64,000 bases of DNA from Actinokineospora terrae (GCF_900111175.1 NZ_FOGI01000010.1:264599-328598), one strand, 5' to 3'; counted from the stretch's first letter, positions 8,267-17,417 are shown. Notes: generated by a model not told the origin, from the sequence alone. Program-made: numbers and translations.

Positions 8267-9811
8267 TCAGGCGGGCAGCAGCTCGTCGGCGCGGACCGCG
8301 GTCGCGCTGCTGTGCTCGCTGATCGCGGCGGCGATGTCCACCGCGCGGTCCACCAGCGACTGCACGCCGAAGGTGAAGAACAGGCTGCCCAGGGTCGGGT
8401 CGCCGAGGCCGTAGAGCCGCGGGTTGGGCACGCCGTCGACGGTCAACCGGCTGGTCGCCCGCTCCACGTGCAGGCCGCCGCGCGGGTGCGGCTCGGCCGC
8501 GCCACCGGCCACCAGCGAGCTGAACAGCGGGGTGGCCTTCTCCGAGAGCTTGCGCAGCCGCGCGTTCACCGCGTTGACCACGACATCGGCCCGGTGCTCG
8601 GTGGTGTGCTCACCGCGGGCGGTGGCGAGTCGGAAGCCGTGTCCGGTCGGCTCGATCCCCACCAGCCCGCTGACCAGCTCCACCTGGCCCGCGTCGATCA
8701 GCCGCAGCAGCACCGCGGCGTTGCCCGGCGGCATCGGGCAGCACAGGCTCATCAGCGCGCGGTCGTTCTCCGCCAGGACGAGGTTCTTGTCCTGCTCGGT
8801 CAGCAGCGGCCAGATGTCCGGCCCCGCCTCGGGCACCGCCTGCTGCACGATCCGCATCGCGATGCTCGGCGAGTCCACCTCGGCCAACTGCCTGCGCAGC
8901 CGGTCGACCGCGTCCTCGGAGCGCACCGCGTCGATCTCGCGGCGCACGGTCGCGATGTCCTCGCCCGCCTCCGCCAGTTCCGCGGCCATCACCGCGACCA
9001 GGTCGGTCAGGGTGAGCCGCTCGCCCTGGGCGGCCAGCGCCCGGAACCGCGCCGGGGTGAAGTGGCGCAGCACGTGGTGCACCGGCCGCTGGCGGACCCC
9101 GGGCAGCACGTTGCGCCGGGAGAACAACCGGATCCGGCCCTGGTGCCCGCGCGCGGCCAGCGCCAATACCACGTCCACCGCGGTGAGCCCAGCGCCGATC
9201 AGGGCGATGTCGGCGTCGGGAGCGATACCACTCAACGAGTCCCGAACGGGATACGGTTCCCCGATGAATCCAGGATGTCCGGAAAGCGCGTACAGGTCGG
9301 CCGGTCGGCCCGCTCCCACGCTGAACACAGCATAGTCCACATCGTGCCGGACTCCCTTGTCCGTCCACATGCTGAGCCCGTCCGGAGTGGACTGCGCCCG
9401 CTCCACCCGGTTGCGTACCAATTCCACCCGCCAGCCGCGCCGCACTAGTGCCAAAAGCGCAGCGCGGGCCGACTGTTCGAGGTAATCCCCGTAGACCGCG
9501 CGGGGGACGAACTGGGCCCCCGACAGGGGGTCGGCATAGGCCGAACGTGAACCCTCGAACAGGTTCCGGCCCGCCAGCCACTCCGCCATGTGGTGATCAT
9601 CACCCGCCCGCACCGACATGTCCTGCGGGGTCGCGTTGACCCGGACGACATCGAGGTCAGGCTGGTACGGCCTGCCCCGCCACAGGTGCTTCGACGGCTC
9701 GAACACGGTGATCGCGCCCGGTGCCAGGTCGGTCCGCGCCGCGAGCGCGTCGAGCAGGCACACCGCGGACGCACCGCCGCCGACCACGCCAATTCTGGAT
9801 AAGGACGACAT
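8267..9811 (-). CDS. FAD/NAD(P)-binding protein, PF13454 type
   Basis: 514 residues; ATG 9811 with an AAGGGGGGAC ribosome site. The N-terminal dinucleotide fold reads VVGGGASAVCLLDAL and a second Rossmann motif reads ALIGAGLTAVDVVLALAARG, the layout of the PF13454 (NAD_binding_9) FAD/NAD(P) family, which is related to N-hydroxylating and Baeyer-Villiger-like flavoenzymes. The C-terminal GLGDPTLGSLFFTFGVQS is also typical. The reaction is unknown. It is the first gene of a two-gene operon with the class II aldolase, and it is divergent from the AraC regulator gene at 10155, so that regulator may control it through the repeats at 9978-10017. A larger member of the same family is at 42215-44182. 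Confidence 0.85.
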   Translation of the reverse strand: MSSLSRIGVVGGGASAVCLLDALAARTDLAPGAITVFEPSKHLWRGRPYQPDLDVVRVNATPQDMSVRAGDDHHMAEWLAGRNLFEGSRSAYADPLSGAQFVPRAVYGDYLEQSARAALLALVRRGWRVELVRNRVERAQSTPDGLSMWTDKGVRHDVDYAVFSVGAGRPADLYALSGHPGFIGEPYPVRDSLSGIAPDADIALIGAGLTAVDVVLALAARGHQGRIRLFSRRNVLPGVRQRPVHHVLRHFTPARFRALAAQGERLTLTDLVAVMAAELAEAGEDIATVRREIDAVRSEDAVDRLRRQLAEVDSPSIAMRIVQQAVPEAGPDIWPLLTEQDKNLVLAENDRALMSLCCPMPPGNAAVLLRLIDAGQVELVSGLVGIEPTGHGFRLATARGEHTTEHRADVVVNAVNARLRKLSEKATPLFSSLVAGGAAEPHPRGGLHVERATSRLTVDGVPNPRLYGLGDPTLGSLFFTFGVQSLVDRAVDIAAAISEHSSATAVRADELLPA

Positions 9812-9977
9812 GTCCCCCCTTTGTTATCCGAACCCCCGGTGGTGTCAAACGCCAGCCCGGCGTAATCAGTGCGCGCAAAAAGAGCATCGTTGTCGCACTG
9901 TTCGGCCTCACATTACCGCCGGGGTTGGGGTCGGGTTAGCGATCTCGCGCGCAGTCAGTTGCGAATAAGCGCAGCGG

Positions 9978-10017
9978 TACCCCTGTAGACGACGAGTTAC
10001 CCCCTGTATACCTACAG
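9978..10017. promoter_or_regulatory. Direct repeat TACCCC(C)TGTA, candidate AraC-type operator
   Basis: The 343-base gap 9812-10154 between divergent genes holds no gene. TACCCCTGTA (9978-9987) recurs as TACCCCCTGTA (9998-10008), about 20-21 bases apart, or two helical turns on one face. CTGTA (10004-10008) and TACAG (10013-10017) also form a small inverted repeat. Tandem half-sites about 21 bp apart are the usual target of AraC-family dimers, and an AraC-family gene starts 138 bases downstream. Confidence 0.5.
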
Positions 10018-10154
10018 TGATCGTATTGTGATGCATCTGGCTGTACGGTTTTGGGTGATTCCCAAAAACCAGTCACCGGGTTAGTCGGCTCCGGTACGCT
10101 CGCGGGCGGAGTTTGCCCGGCCATGGTCCAACAGAAGATCCCGGGGGTCGGCCA

Positions 10155-11171
10155 GTGACCAATGCGTCCGTCGCGGTTGCCGCGTCGCCGGTTATCGAAC
10201 CGGCGCGCGCGTTCGACCTGTGGGGCGACGAGGTCCGCCGGGTCTGCGGCACGCTGCAGGTGATCGGCGACCGGGACCGCTTCGGCGCGGGCACCATCGC
10301 CACCAGGGTGTTCGGCGCCATGCGGGTGTCGCGGATCACCGCGGACCCGCACGCGGTGGTGCGCCACGACCGGGTCGCCAGCAACGAGGGCGGCCACGTC
10401 TACGTGGTGACCCTGCTCAACGGCACCGCCCGGCTCTGCCAGGACGGCACCGACATCACCGTGCGCACCGGCGACCTGGTCGCCTTCGACAGCAGCAGGC
10501 CCTACACGCTGGCCATGCCGCAGCCGTTCACCATGGTCGGGGTGCGCGCCCCGCACCGCTCACTGGGGATGACCCCGCAGAAGACCAGCTCCATCACCGC
10601 GGCGCCGTGGAACGGCAAGACCGGGGTCGGCGCGCTGGCCAGCCACACCTTCGCCGCGCTGGGCTACCACCTGGCCGAGCTCGACGACGCCGCCCGCGAG
10701 CCGCTGGGCACCACCGTCAGCGGGATGATCACCACGCTGTTCGCCGAGCGGCTGTGCTCGGCGGTGGTCGACCCGGCCGCCGCCAGGCAGCTGCTGGTGC
10801 TGCGGATTTGCGGATACGCGCAGGAGCACATGGGCGACAGTGCGCTGAGCCCGGCGATGCTGGCCCGCCGCCACAACATCTCCCTGCGCTACCTGCAGGT
10901 CCTCTTCGCCGAGCAGGGGTCGAGCCCGGCCCGCTGGATCCGCGACCAGCGGCTGGAGCGGCTGCGCACCGACCTGGTCAACCCGCGCTACGACCACCTG
11001 ACCGTCTCGGCCATCGCCGAGCGCTGGGGTCTGGTGGACGCCTCGCAGGTCAGCAGGCTGTTCCGGATGAAGTACGGGGTCTCGCCGCGCGAGTACCGCA
11101 GGACGCGCGGCGAGACCGCCGGGCTCAGCCCGCTCAGTCCTCTCGGTCGTGTGGCACCGGGTTGGCGCTGA
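10155..11171 (+). CDS. AraC-family transcriptional regulator
   Basis: 338 residues from GTG 10155, chosen for the GGGGG site 7 bases upstream. The N-terminal part (about 20-170) is a cupin-like ligand-binding domain of the AraC_binding_2/FeaR kind, which often senses aromatic or amine-derived compounds. The C-terminal part is a complete AraC DNA-binding domain: LARRHNISLRYLQVLFAEQG and VSAIAERWGLVDASQVSRLFRMKYGVSPREYRR. It is divergent from the FAD protein/aldolase operon and is probably the local activator of the flavoenzyme cluster. Its last 38 bases overlap the 3' end of the converging PPOX gene. Confidence 0.93.
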   Translation: MTNASVAVAASPVIEPARAFDLWGDEVRRVCGTLQVIGDRDRFGAGTIATRVFGAMRVSRITADPHAVVRHDRVASNEGGHVYVVTLLNGTARLCQDGTDITVRTGDLVAFDSSRPYTLAMPQPFTMVGVRAPHRSLGMTPQKTSSITAAPWNGKTGVGALASHTFAALGYHLAELDDAAREPLGTTVSGMITTLFAERLCSAVVDPAAARQLLVLRICGYAQEHMGDSALSPAMLARRHNISLRYLQVLFAEQGSSPARWIRDQRLERLRTDLVNPRYDHLTVSAIAERWGLVDASQVSRLFRMKYGVSPREYRRTRGETAGLSPLSPLGRVAPGWR

Positions 11172-11622
11172 ACCGCTCGGGTCGCACGAACACCGCGGCC
11201 CTGCGGTCGGCGGCCATCTCCCGGTCGTAGACCTCGAAGTCGTCGTGCTGCCCGCCCGCCGCGGTGTAGATCTCCCGCAGCAACGACGGCAGCCGTTCGG
11301 CGGACACGCCCTCGTGCGCGTCGTCGGGTCCGGCGATCTCCACCCCGCCCGCGACCGCGATCCAGTCCCACCCGGCGCGGAACACCAGCGTCGCCCTCGG
11401 GGTTCGCCGCAGGTTGCGCAATTTGGTGGTACCGCCGCGCGAGACCAGTGCCAGCACGCGCTCACCGGTGACCGGGTGCTCGACCAGCCCCACGTTCACC
11501 ACCGAGGTCGCGGGCTCCCCGTCGGCGCGCTGCGTCACCAACACCGCCAACCAGTCCTGTGTGGACGCCAGCGCGACCACCCTGGCCAGCCCTGACTCCG
11601 TGTCGAACCCCTTGCCCGCCAT
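11134..11622 (-). CDS. PPOX-class (pyridoxamine oxidase-fold) protein
   Basis: 162 residues; ATG 11622 with GAGGGG ten bases upstream. The split-barrel fold of FMN/F420-dependent PPOX proteins is indicated by VVALASTQDWLAVLVTQRADGEP, VLALVSRGGTTKLRNLRR and ATLVFRAGWDWIAVAGGVEI, and the length is typical. Members reduce quinones, aflatoxin-like enones or biliverdin using F420H2 or FMN. Which cofactor applies here is not decidable. It is divergent from the flavin reductase operon and convergent with the AraC gene. Confidence 0.87.
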   Translation of the reverse strand: MAGKGFDTESGLARVVALASTQDWLAVLVTQRADGEPATSVVNVGLVEHPVTGERVLALVSRGGTTKLRNLRRTPRATLVFRAGWDWIAVAGGVEIAGPDDAHEGVSAERLPSLLREIYTAAGGQHDDFEVYDREMAADRRAAVFVRPERFSANPVPHDRED

Positions 11623-11825
11623 GCGGACCACACCCCTCGTCCTGTGCGTGAAATGAGCAGAGAGCGTGCGCGCAAGCACCACGGCAGGCGCACCCCGCGC
11701 GGATACTATCGGTGGCGACGGGATGGGGCAGCGCAGGTGATGGGGATCGCCCGCCGCCCACGGCGCGCACGCGGCCCCCCGGTACGGCATCGACCGAGCA
11801 CAAGACTTCCGAGTAGGAGCCTGCG

Positions 11826-12353
11826 GTGGGCGTTGACTTGCGCGTAGCCATGCGGAACTTCGCAACCGGTGTGTGCGTGATGAGCACCAAGGTCGACGGT
11901 CCGGACGGTCCGGAGCACGACGCGGTGACCGTCAACTCGCTCACCTCGCTGTCGCTGGACCCGCCGCTGGTGTCGGTCTGCCTGCGCCGCGACTCGGTGT
12001 TCCTGGCCGACCTGCTGGTCAGCGGCAGCTGGGCGGTGTCCATTTTGGACATCGGGGCGTCCGACGTCGCCAGGGCGTTCGCCACCAAGCGCGAGCACCG
12101 CAGGGCGGCGCTGGCCACGGTGTCGGCGGTGCCCGGCGAGCACACGGGCGCGCTGGTGCTCGACGGGCCGAGCTGGCTGGAGTGCGGCCTGCGGCAGGTC
12201 GTCGAGGTCGGCGACCACACGCTGCTCATCGGCGACGTGCTGGCCACCGGCAGCCAGGACCGGCGCCCACCCCTGGTTTTCCTGCACGGCGAGTACCACG
12301 CCGTTGGCGCAGGCGGCGCCAACCGGCACGACAGGGAGGTTCGCACCCGATGA
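11826..12353 (+). CDS. Flavin reductase, HpaC/DIM6 family
   Basis: 175 residues from GTG 11826. It belongs to the flavin reductase-like split-barrel family: MRNFATGVCVMST, DAVTVNSLTSLSLDPPLVSVCL, SGSWAVSIL and HTLLIGDVL match its conserved blocks. Such enzymes supply free FMNH2 or FADH2 to a partner monooxygenase. The partner is very likely the acyl-CoA-dehydrogenase-fold monooxygenase two genes downstream (13855-15051). The stop overlaps the ATG of the next gene (ATGA at 12350-12353), so translation is coupled. Confidence 0.92.
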   Translation: MGVDLRVAMRNFATGVCVMSTKVDGPDGPEHDAVTVNSLTSLSLDPPLVSVCLRRDSVFLADLLVSGSWAVSILDIGASDVARAFATKREHRRAALATVSAVPGEHTGALVLDGPSWLECGLRQVVEVGDHTLLIGDVLATGSQDRRPPLVFLHGEYHAVGAGGANRHDREVRTR

Positions 12354-13837
12354 CCAGATCGGAAACGGCAAGCGCCGCACCTGAGGCGGGAAGCGCCGAG
12401 TCGCGGGCGGCCGGTGTTGCGGCCGCACTGGCCGCGGCCGAGGGCATCGTCGGCGCCGACCGGGTGAGCGGGGGCGGGCCGGGCGACAACACCGGGCTGT
12501 TCCGCAGGCGCGACACCGTCGCCACCATCAAGCCGAGCACCGCCGACGAGGCCCAGCGCGTCGTCCAGGCGTTCGCCGCGGCCGCGGGCGGGGTGTCGCT
12601 GCACGCCTACAGCACCGGGCGCAACTGGGGTCTGGGGTCGCGGGAGTCCGCGACGGACAACGTGGTCGCGCTCGACCTGTCCGGGCTCTCGGCGATCCGC
12701 GACATCGATGTCGCCGCGGGCTGGGCGGTCGTCGAGCCCGGTGTCACCCAGGGCCACCTGGCCGGGCTGCTCGCCGACACCGACCGGATGGTCAACGTGA
12801 CCGTCTCCACCGCGCACTCCAGCGTCCTGGGCAACGCGCTCGACCGCGGTGTCGGCCTGCGCCACCAGCGGGTCGAGGACCTGGTCGGCCTGGAGGTCGT
12901 GCTGCCCGACGGCGAACTGGTGCACGTCGGGTGGTGGCCGGAGGCCGAGCGCAAGACCCCGGTGTACCCGCACACGCTCGGCCCGTCGCTGGTGCAGCTG
13001 TTCGTCCAGTCCAACCTGGGCATCGTCACCGGCGCGACCGTCCGGCTGCTGCCGCGGCCCGAGGCGCTGCGGGTGGTCCGCCTCAACTACACCCCCGAGA
13101 ACCTCGGCCCCGCCACCGCGCTGCTGCGCCGCTGGGTCTCCCAGGGACTGGCCTCGGGCGTGCCCAAGTTCTACAACCCCACCGCCGCGCGCGGGTACGG
13201 CAGCGCTCCCGGCCAGTTCCTCGCGCACGTCCCGGTCGACGGCACCGAGGCCTCGGTCGCCGCGCTGAGCGCCATCATCGCCGACGAGGCGGTCAAGTCC
13301 GGTGTGTTCACCGAGGTGTCCACCACCGACGCCACCGACCCCGGCGCGCCGCACCACGAGGTCACCAGCCTCGTGGAGCGCTCCTACCTCGGCGACCCGG
13401 ACGTCTCCGACCGGGTGTTCGAGCAGAAGATGGGCATGCGGGCCGACCAGCTCGACACCGACCTGGGCTTCCTGTTCTTCCTGCCGCTGCTGCCCTTCAC
13501 CGCCGAGGCCGTGGTCACCGCCGAGCGGCTGCTCGGCCAGGTGCACACCGAGACCGGGATCCTCGCGGGCGGCACCGGCAACGTGCTCGGCGACGACCTG
13601 GTCGACCTCGTGGTCGCCATGAAGTTCGACCGGGCCGACGCGCAAGCGGCGCACCGGGCACTGGACCGGTTGTACGAACTGTTCGCCGAGCAGGGCTTCC
13701 TGCCCTACCGGCTCGACGTCGACCACCACGAGTGGATCGACCGGGTCGGGGGCCGACCGAGCGCCAGGGCGTTCGCCAGGCGGCTCAAGGATTCCCTCGA
13801 CCCGACCGGGGTCATCGCGCCCGGTCGCTACCTCTAG
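12350..13837 (+). CDS. VAO/4-cresol dehydrogenase-like FAD oxidase
   Basis: 495 residues. A PCMH-type FAD domain is shown by STGRNWGLGSR, AGWAVVEPGVTQGHLAGLL and TVSTAHSSVLGNALDRGVG, and the C-terminal half resembles vanillyl-alcohol oxidase and p-cresol methylhydroxylase. These enzymes oxidise para-alkylphenols through a quinone methide, which suggests a phenolic substrate. Covalent FAD attachment cannot be settled by eye. The gene overlaps the flavin reductase gene by 4 bases and is followed after 17 bases by the monooxygenase gene. An Ala/Gly/Glu-rich leader of about 25 residues is not a signal peptide, so the enzyme is cytoplasmic. Confidence 0.87.
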   Translation: MTRSETASAAPEAGSAESRAAGVAAALAAAEGIVGADRVSGGGPGDNTGLFRRRDTVATIKPSTADEAQRVVQAFAAAAGGVSLHAYSTGRNWGLGSRESATDNVVALDLSGLSAIRDIDVAAGWAVVEPGVTQGHLAGLLADTDRMVNVTVSTAHSSVLGNALDRGVGLRHQRVEDLVGLEVVLPDGELVHVGWWPEAERKTPVYPHTLGPSLVQLFVQSNLGIVTGATVRLLPRPEALRVVRLNYTPENLGPATALLRRWVSQGLASGVPKFYNPTAARGYGSAPGQFLAHVPVDGTEASVAALSAIIADEAVKSGVFTEVSTTDATDPGAPHHEVTSLVERSYLGDPDVSDRVFEQKMGMRADQLDTDLGFLFFLPLLPFTAEAVVTAERLLGQVHTETGILAGGTGNVLGDDLVDLVVAMKFDRADAQAAHRALDRLYELFAEQGFLPYRLDVDHHEWIDRVGGRPSARAFARRLKDSLDPTGVIAPGRYL

Positions 13838-13854
13838 GCCAGGAAGGGCACGCA

Positions 13855-15051
13855 ATGACCATTGTCGACACCGTTGAGACCACCGCGCCGCTGACCGCGC
13901 AGGACGTCCTGGCCAGGGCCAGGGCCGCGGTGCCCCTGCTGCGCGAGCGGTCGGTGGACATCGAGCGCGAGCGCTGTCTGCCCGCCGACGTGGTGGAGCT
14001 GCTGCGCTCGACCGGCGCCTTCCGGGTGGCGCTGCCCAAGGACAAGGGCGGCCCCGAGCTCAACCCGATGGAGCAGACCCAGTTCATCGAGACCCTCGCC
14101 ACCGGCGACATCTCCGCCGCCTGGTGCGCCATGATCGGCATGGACACCCCGCTCTACGCCCGCTTCCTCGGCGAGGAGGTCTCCGCCGAGCTGTTCACCG
14201 ACGACGACACGGTGACCGCGGGCCTGATCCTGCCGATCGGCCGCGCCGACCGCGTCCCCGGCGGGTTCAAGCTCAACGGCCGCTGGGGCTTCGGCAGCGG
14301 CATCACCCACGCCGACTACGTCGTGGCGGGCGCCTTCGTCCACACCGACGGCGAGCCCGAGGCCAGCCCCACCGGGCAGCCGATGCACTGGCGCATCCTG
14401 ATCGCCAAGCGCGACCAGTTCGTCGTGCACGACACCTGGCACACCACCGGCCTGGCGGGCAGCGGCAGCCGCGACTACGAGGCCGTCGACCTGTTCGTCC
14501 CCGAGGCGCACTCGTTCAGCTTCGCCACCGCCACGGTCTCCGGCCCGAACTCCACCCCGGACGCCATCCTGCGCAACATGCCCGGCGTCCCGCTCGGCCT
14601 GGCCCGCGCCGTGCTCGACTTCGTCCGCGAGCTCGCGGTCACCCGCACCGACCGGATGAGCGGCGTGCCGTGGTCGGAGATCTACCGCATCCAGTACACC
14701 ATCGCCGAGGCGGAGATGGAGCTCGGCGCGGTCCGCGAGCAGGTCTACGGCTCGCTGCGCACCCAGTGGGAGCTGCTCAACGCGGGCATCGAGCTCACCC
14801 CGGACCAGCGGGTCGCCACCGTGCTGGCCCGCACCAACGCCTTCCGGGTCGCCCGCTCGATCGTCATCAAGCTCGCCGACCTGGTCGCCACCGCGTCCAT
14901 CTACAAGCCGTCCCCGCTCGACCGCTGGCTGCGCGACGCGCAGACCATGCGCCAGCACGTCATCGCCCAGGACCAGGTCCTGCAGTCGGTCGGCGCGCAC
15001 CTGCTCGGCGGCACCCCCAGCAACCCGTTCAGCCTCGGCATCGTGCAATAA
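13855..15051 (+). CDS. Acyl-CoA-dehydrogenase-fold flavin monooxygenase (HsaA/HpaB-like)
   Basis: 398 residues; ATG 13855 with an AGGAAGGG site. The overall pattern is that of two-component, FMNH2/FADH2-using oxygenases with acyl-CoA dehydrogenase fold (HsaA, C2-hydroxylase, nitrososynthase type): LPKDKGGPELNPMEQTQFIETLA, ISAAWCAMIG, FKLNGRWGFGSGITHADYVVAGAF, HDTWHTTGLAGSGSRDYEA. The catalytic Glu of true acyl-CoA dehydrogenases is not evident. With the flavin reductase in the same operon it should hydroxylate a phenol or oxidise an amine. A strong terminator follows, so the operon is 11826-15051. Confidence 0.88.
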   Translation: MTIVDTVETTAPLTAQDVLARARAAVPLLRERSVDIERERCLPADVVELLRSTGAFRVALPKDKGGPELNPMEQTQFIETLATGDISAAWCAMIGMDTPLYARFLGEEVSAELFTDDDTVTAGLILPIGRADRVPGGFKLNGRWGFGSGITHADYVVAGAFVHTDGEPEASPTGQPMHWRILIAKRDQFVVHDTWHTTGLAGSGSRDYEAVDLFVPEAHSFSFATATVSGPNSTPDAILRNMPGVPLGLARAVLDFVRELAVTRTDRMSGVPWSEIYRIQYTIAEAEMELGAVREQVYGSLRTQWELLNAGIELTPDQRVATVLARTNAFRVARSIVIKLADLVATASIYKPSPLDRWLRDAQTMRQHVIAQDQVLQSVGAHLLGGTPSNPFSLGIVQ

Positions 15052-15113
15052 GACACCGCGCAGTAGGCGTCTTCCACCAAGGCGTCGTCCTTGTGGACAC
15101 CAGTGCGAAACGC

Positions 15114-15145
15114 AACGGCCCCGCGATGGTCATCGCGGGGCCGTT
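15114..15145 (+). terminator. Very strong hairpin terminator
   Basis: AACGGCCCCGCGAT (15114-15127) pairs perfectly over 14 bases with 15132-15145 around a 4-base loop, 63 bases after the monooxygenase stop. The rest of 15052-15308 shows no gene. Confidence 0.85.
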
Positions 15146-15308
15146 GTGCTGTCCGTCCCCGGCGGGAGGACGGCAGACCTCGTTGGTGCTACTGGGCTAT
15201 CACAGCGGTGTGGTCGGGAACCTGTTCATGTGGCTGGGTTCCGTTGCCTGTATCGGTTCCGGAACGCTTCGCTGTCCACTCCAGCTCCCGTAACACTCCG
15301 TTGTCGCG

Positions 15309-15800
15309 TTACGCCCCGACGATCACCTGGGGGTCGCCGGTGTACCACACGTTGTCGATCGTCACGTGCTTGATGCGCCAGCGCTTCCCGTCGCGCACCA
15401 GGGTCGCGGCGTAGAGGTTCTTGAGCAGCGCGTGCCTGCTGTGGTCGTCGGCGGGCAGGTGCTGCGCCTCCACGATCGCCGACAGGCTCGCGGTGTCACC
15501 GTCCACGCTGACCCGGGTGTTGGTGACGCTGTGCGTGGTGTGCAGCCGCGGGTCGAGCACGATGCCCGCGATCATCTCGATGCCCTCGAACAGCGGCACC
15601 TCCAGCCCGCACTTGGTCGCCGCGGGCCGGAAGTCGAACTCGGCGTCGGTGGTGAACGCCGACTCGAACAGCGCCCGGTCGCCCAGGTCGCGGCCGAACG
15701 CGAAGCGGTGCAGGGTGTCGACGATCTCCTGCCGGTCGACCAGTTCCTGCAGCGCGGACGCGGTGTCGGCGGCCAGCGCGGTGTCCGTCGTGACGTACAC
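15309..15800 (-). CDS. SnoaL-like NTF2-fold protein
   Basis: 163 residues from GTG 15800, with AAGGAGAA just upstream. The NTF2/SnoaL fold of the ring-hydroxylating dioxygenase beta-like class is suggested by LVDRQEIVDTLHRFAFGRD, FTTDAEFDF and LKNLYAATLVRDGKRWRIK. Family members act as isomerases, cyclases or dehydratases with few conserved catalytic residues, so the reaction is open. The gene lies 53 bases downstream of the ligase gene on the same strand and may be co-transcribed with it. Confidence 0.87.
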   Translation of the reverse strand: MYVTTDTALAADTASALQELVDRQEIVDTLHRFAFGRDLGDRALFESAFTTDAEFDFRPAATKCGLEVPLFEGIEMIAGIVLDPRLHTTHSVTNTRVSVDGDTASLSAIVEAQHLPADDHSRHALLKNLYAATLVRDGKRWRIKHVTIDNVWYTGDPQVIVGA

Positions 15801-15853
15801 GGTTCTCCTTCTTCGGTGGGGGTGTGTTGCTGACTGACTGTCCGGTGTGGAGG

Positions 15854-17350
15854 TCAGATCGCGGCGAGACCGCGCAGGGCGGCCCGCCGCGGCTTGCCGG
15901 TGCGGGTCTTGGGGAACTCCCCGTCGGCCAGGTAGACGACCCGGCTCGGGTCGACCCCGTGCCCGGCCCGCACCGCGGAGCGCACGGCGCCCTCGTCCGG
16001 CGCGCCCTCGACGAACAGCACCAGGCCGTCCGCGCCGACCGCGGCGCCCACGGACCCCTTGCGGGCACCGGGGAGCTCGGACACCGTCGCCTCGATCGCG
16101 CTCGCGTGGTGCGACCGCCCGCCGACGCGCAACGCGCCCGCGGTGGTGCCGGTGATGGTGAGCAGTCCGTCGCGCACCAACGCGATGTCACCGGTGTCGA
16201 GCCAACCGTCCACGGTGAACGGTGTGCTCCCGGTGTCGGTGTAACCGGGGGTCACCGAGTCGCCGCGGACCTGCATCCGGCCCTCGGTGCCCGCCTCGAC
16301 GACGACGCCGTTGTCGTCGACGACCCGGACGGAGATCCCGGCGTGTGGCCTGCCGACCGGGACCGGGTCGGTCACCGCGGCCGGGTCGACCCGCAGGTCG
16401 ATCACCCCGGCCGAGGTCTCGGACATGCCCCAGCCCGGCCGCACGGCGTCCGACGGGAGGCCGAACGGCGCCAGGGCCGCGGTGAACCGGCGCAGCGTGG
16501 CGGCGCGCACCGGCTCGCCGCCGTTCATCACGTAGTGCAGGCCGGTCAGGTCCCAGGTGCCGGTGCCCGCGCGCTCGGCGATCGCCTCCAGCGCGGAGGT
16601 GGTGCCCCAGGCGACGGTGACGCCGAACCGGTCGGCGATGTCGAGCCAGCGCGCCGGGTCGGCGGTGATCCACAGCCGGTGCGCGTGCACCTGCGTGCAG
16701 GCCAGTTGGGTGTCGCGCAGGTGGAACATCACCAGGCCGCCGACGTGGTCGAGCGGCATGGAGTTGAAGGTGACCTCGTGCTCGTCGAGGCCGTTGTCCT
16801 CGATGGTGGCCGCCGACCGGCTCAGCACGTTGCGGTTGGTCAGCGGCACCGACTTCGGCGCCCCCGAGCTGCCCGCGGTGCTGGTGAGCAGGACGGCGTC
16901 GTCCAGCTCGGTCTGCACCCGGTCCTCGTCGGGCGGGCCGTCGACCAGCTTGGCCACCGGGCCGACCCACCTGGGGCCGCGCGGCAGCGGCTCGTCGGCG
17001 ACCAGCCAGCGGTACTCGGGCCCGAGCCCGCTCGGCGCCGCGCCCGTGGGCACGGCGACGAACCCGCCGAGCACGCAGGCCCAGAACGCGGTGACCAGGT
17101 CGCGGTTGTCCGCCTGGTGCACCACGACCCGCTCGCCGACGCGCACCCCGGCCCGGCGCAGCCCGCCGAGCACCCGCGAGGCGGCGTCGAGCAGGTCGGC
17201 GTAGGACAGCCGCGACTCGGTGCCGTCCGCGGCGATGAAGTGGATCGCGGTCCCGATCGAGCGGGCCGCTGCCCTGGTGAGCACCTCGCCGAGGCCGTGC
17301 GCGTCCAGTTGCGGGGACGGCCCGCCGTGGATGACCGACAGCTCCGACAT
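15854..17350 (-). CDS. Adenylate-forming acyl ligase
   Basis: 498 residues; ATG 17350 with AAGGAGGGG upstream. It belongs to the ANL superfamily and activates a carboxylate as acyl-AMP. The P-loop is LLTSTAGSSGAPKSVPLTNRN, the A5-like motif GWGMSETSAG, A8 reads DGWLDTGDIA, and the catalytic Lys motif near the end, FPKTRTGKPRR, is intact. After A8 the usual Arg of TGR is replaced (ITGTTAGALRVGGR), which may alter hinge contacts. The neighbouring SnoaL protein and flavoenzymes suggest an aromatic or short-chain acid substrate; whether the acyl group goes to CoA or elsewhere is unknown. A hairpin separates it from the upstream exporter gene. Confidence 0.9.
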   Translation of the reverse strand: MSELSVIHGGPSPQLDAHGLGEVLTRAAARSIGTAIHFIAADGTESRLSYADLLDAASRVLGGLRRAGVRVGERVVVHQADNRDLVTAFWACVLGGFVAVPTGAAPSGLGPEYRWLVADEPLPRGPRWVGPVAKLVDGPPDEDRVQTELDDAVLLTSTAGSSGAPKSVPLTNRNVLSRSAATIEDNGLDEHEVTFNSMPLDHVGGLVMFHLRDTQLACTQVHAHRLWITADPARWLDIADRFGVTVAWGTTSALEAIAERAGTGTWDLTGLHYVMNGGEPVRAATLRRFTAALAPFGLPSDAVRPGWGMSETSAGVIDLRVDPAAVTDPVPVGRPHAGISVRVVDDNGVVVEAGTEGRMQVRGDSVTPGYTDTGSTPFTVDGWLDTGDIALVRDGLLTITGTTAGALRVGGRSHHASAIEATVSELPGARKGSVGAAVGADGLVLFVEGAPDEGAVRSAVRAGHGVDPSRVVYLADGEFPKTRTGKPRRAALRGLAAI

Positions 17351-17370
17351 GGAACCCCTCCTTCTCCGCA

Positions 17371-17408
17371 GCAGTGCGGGGCGCGCCGGTCGGCACGCCC
17401 CGCACTGC
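17371..17408 (-). terminator. Hairpin between exporter and ligase genes
   Basis: GCAGTGCGGGGCG (17371-17383) pairs exactly with CGCCCCGCACTGC (17396-17408) over a 12-base loop. It fills most of the 67-base gap between the exporter stop and the ligase start and would cut or reduce read-through from exporter to ligase. Confidence 0.7.
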
Positions 17409-17417
17409 GGTGGGGTA

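Noticed and set aside
8129..9448. 439-codon open frame opposite the FAD protein gene
   Set aside because: Low-complexity shadow; the minus-strand frame has two Rossmann motifs and a clear ribosome site.
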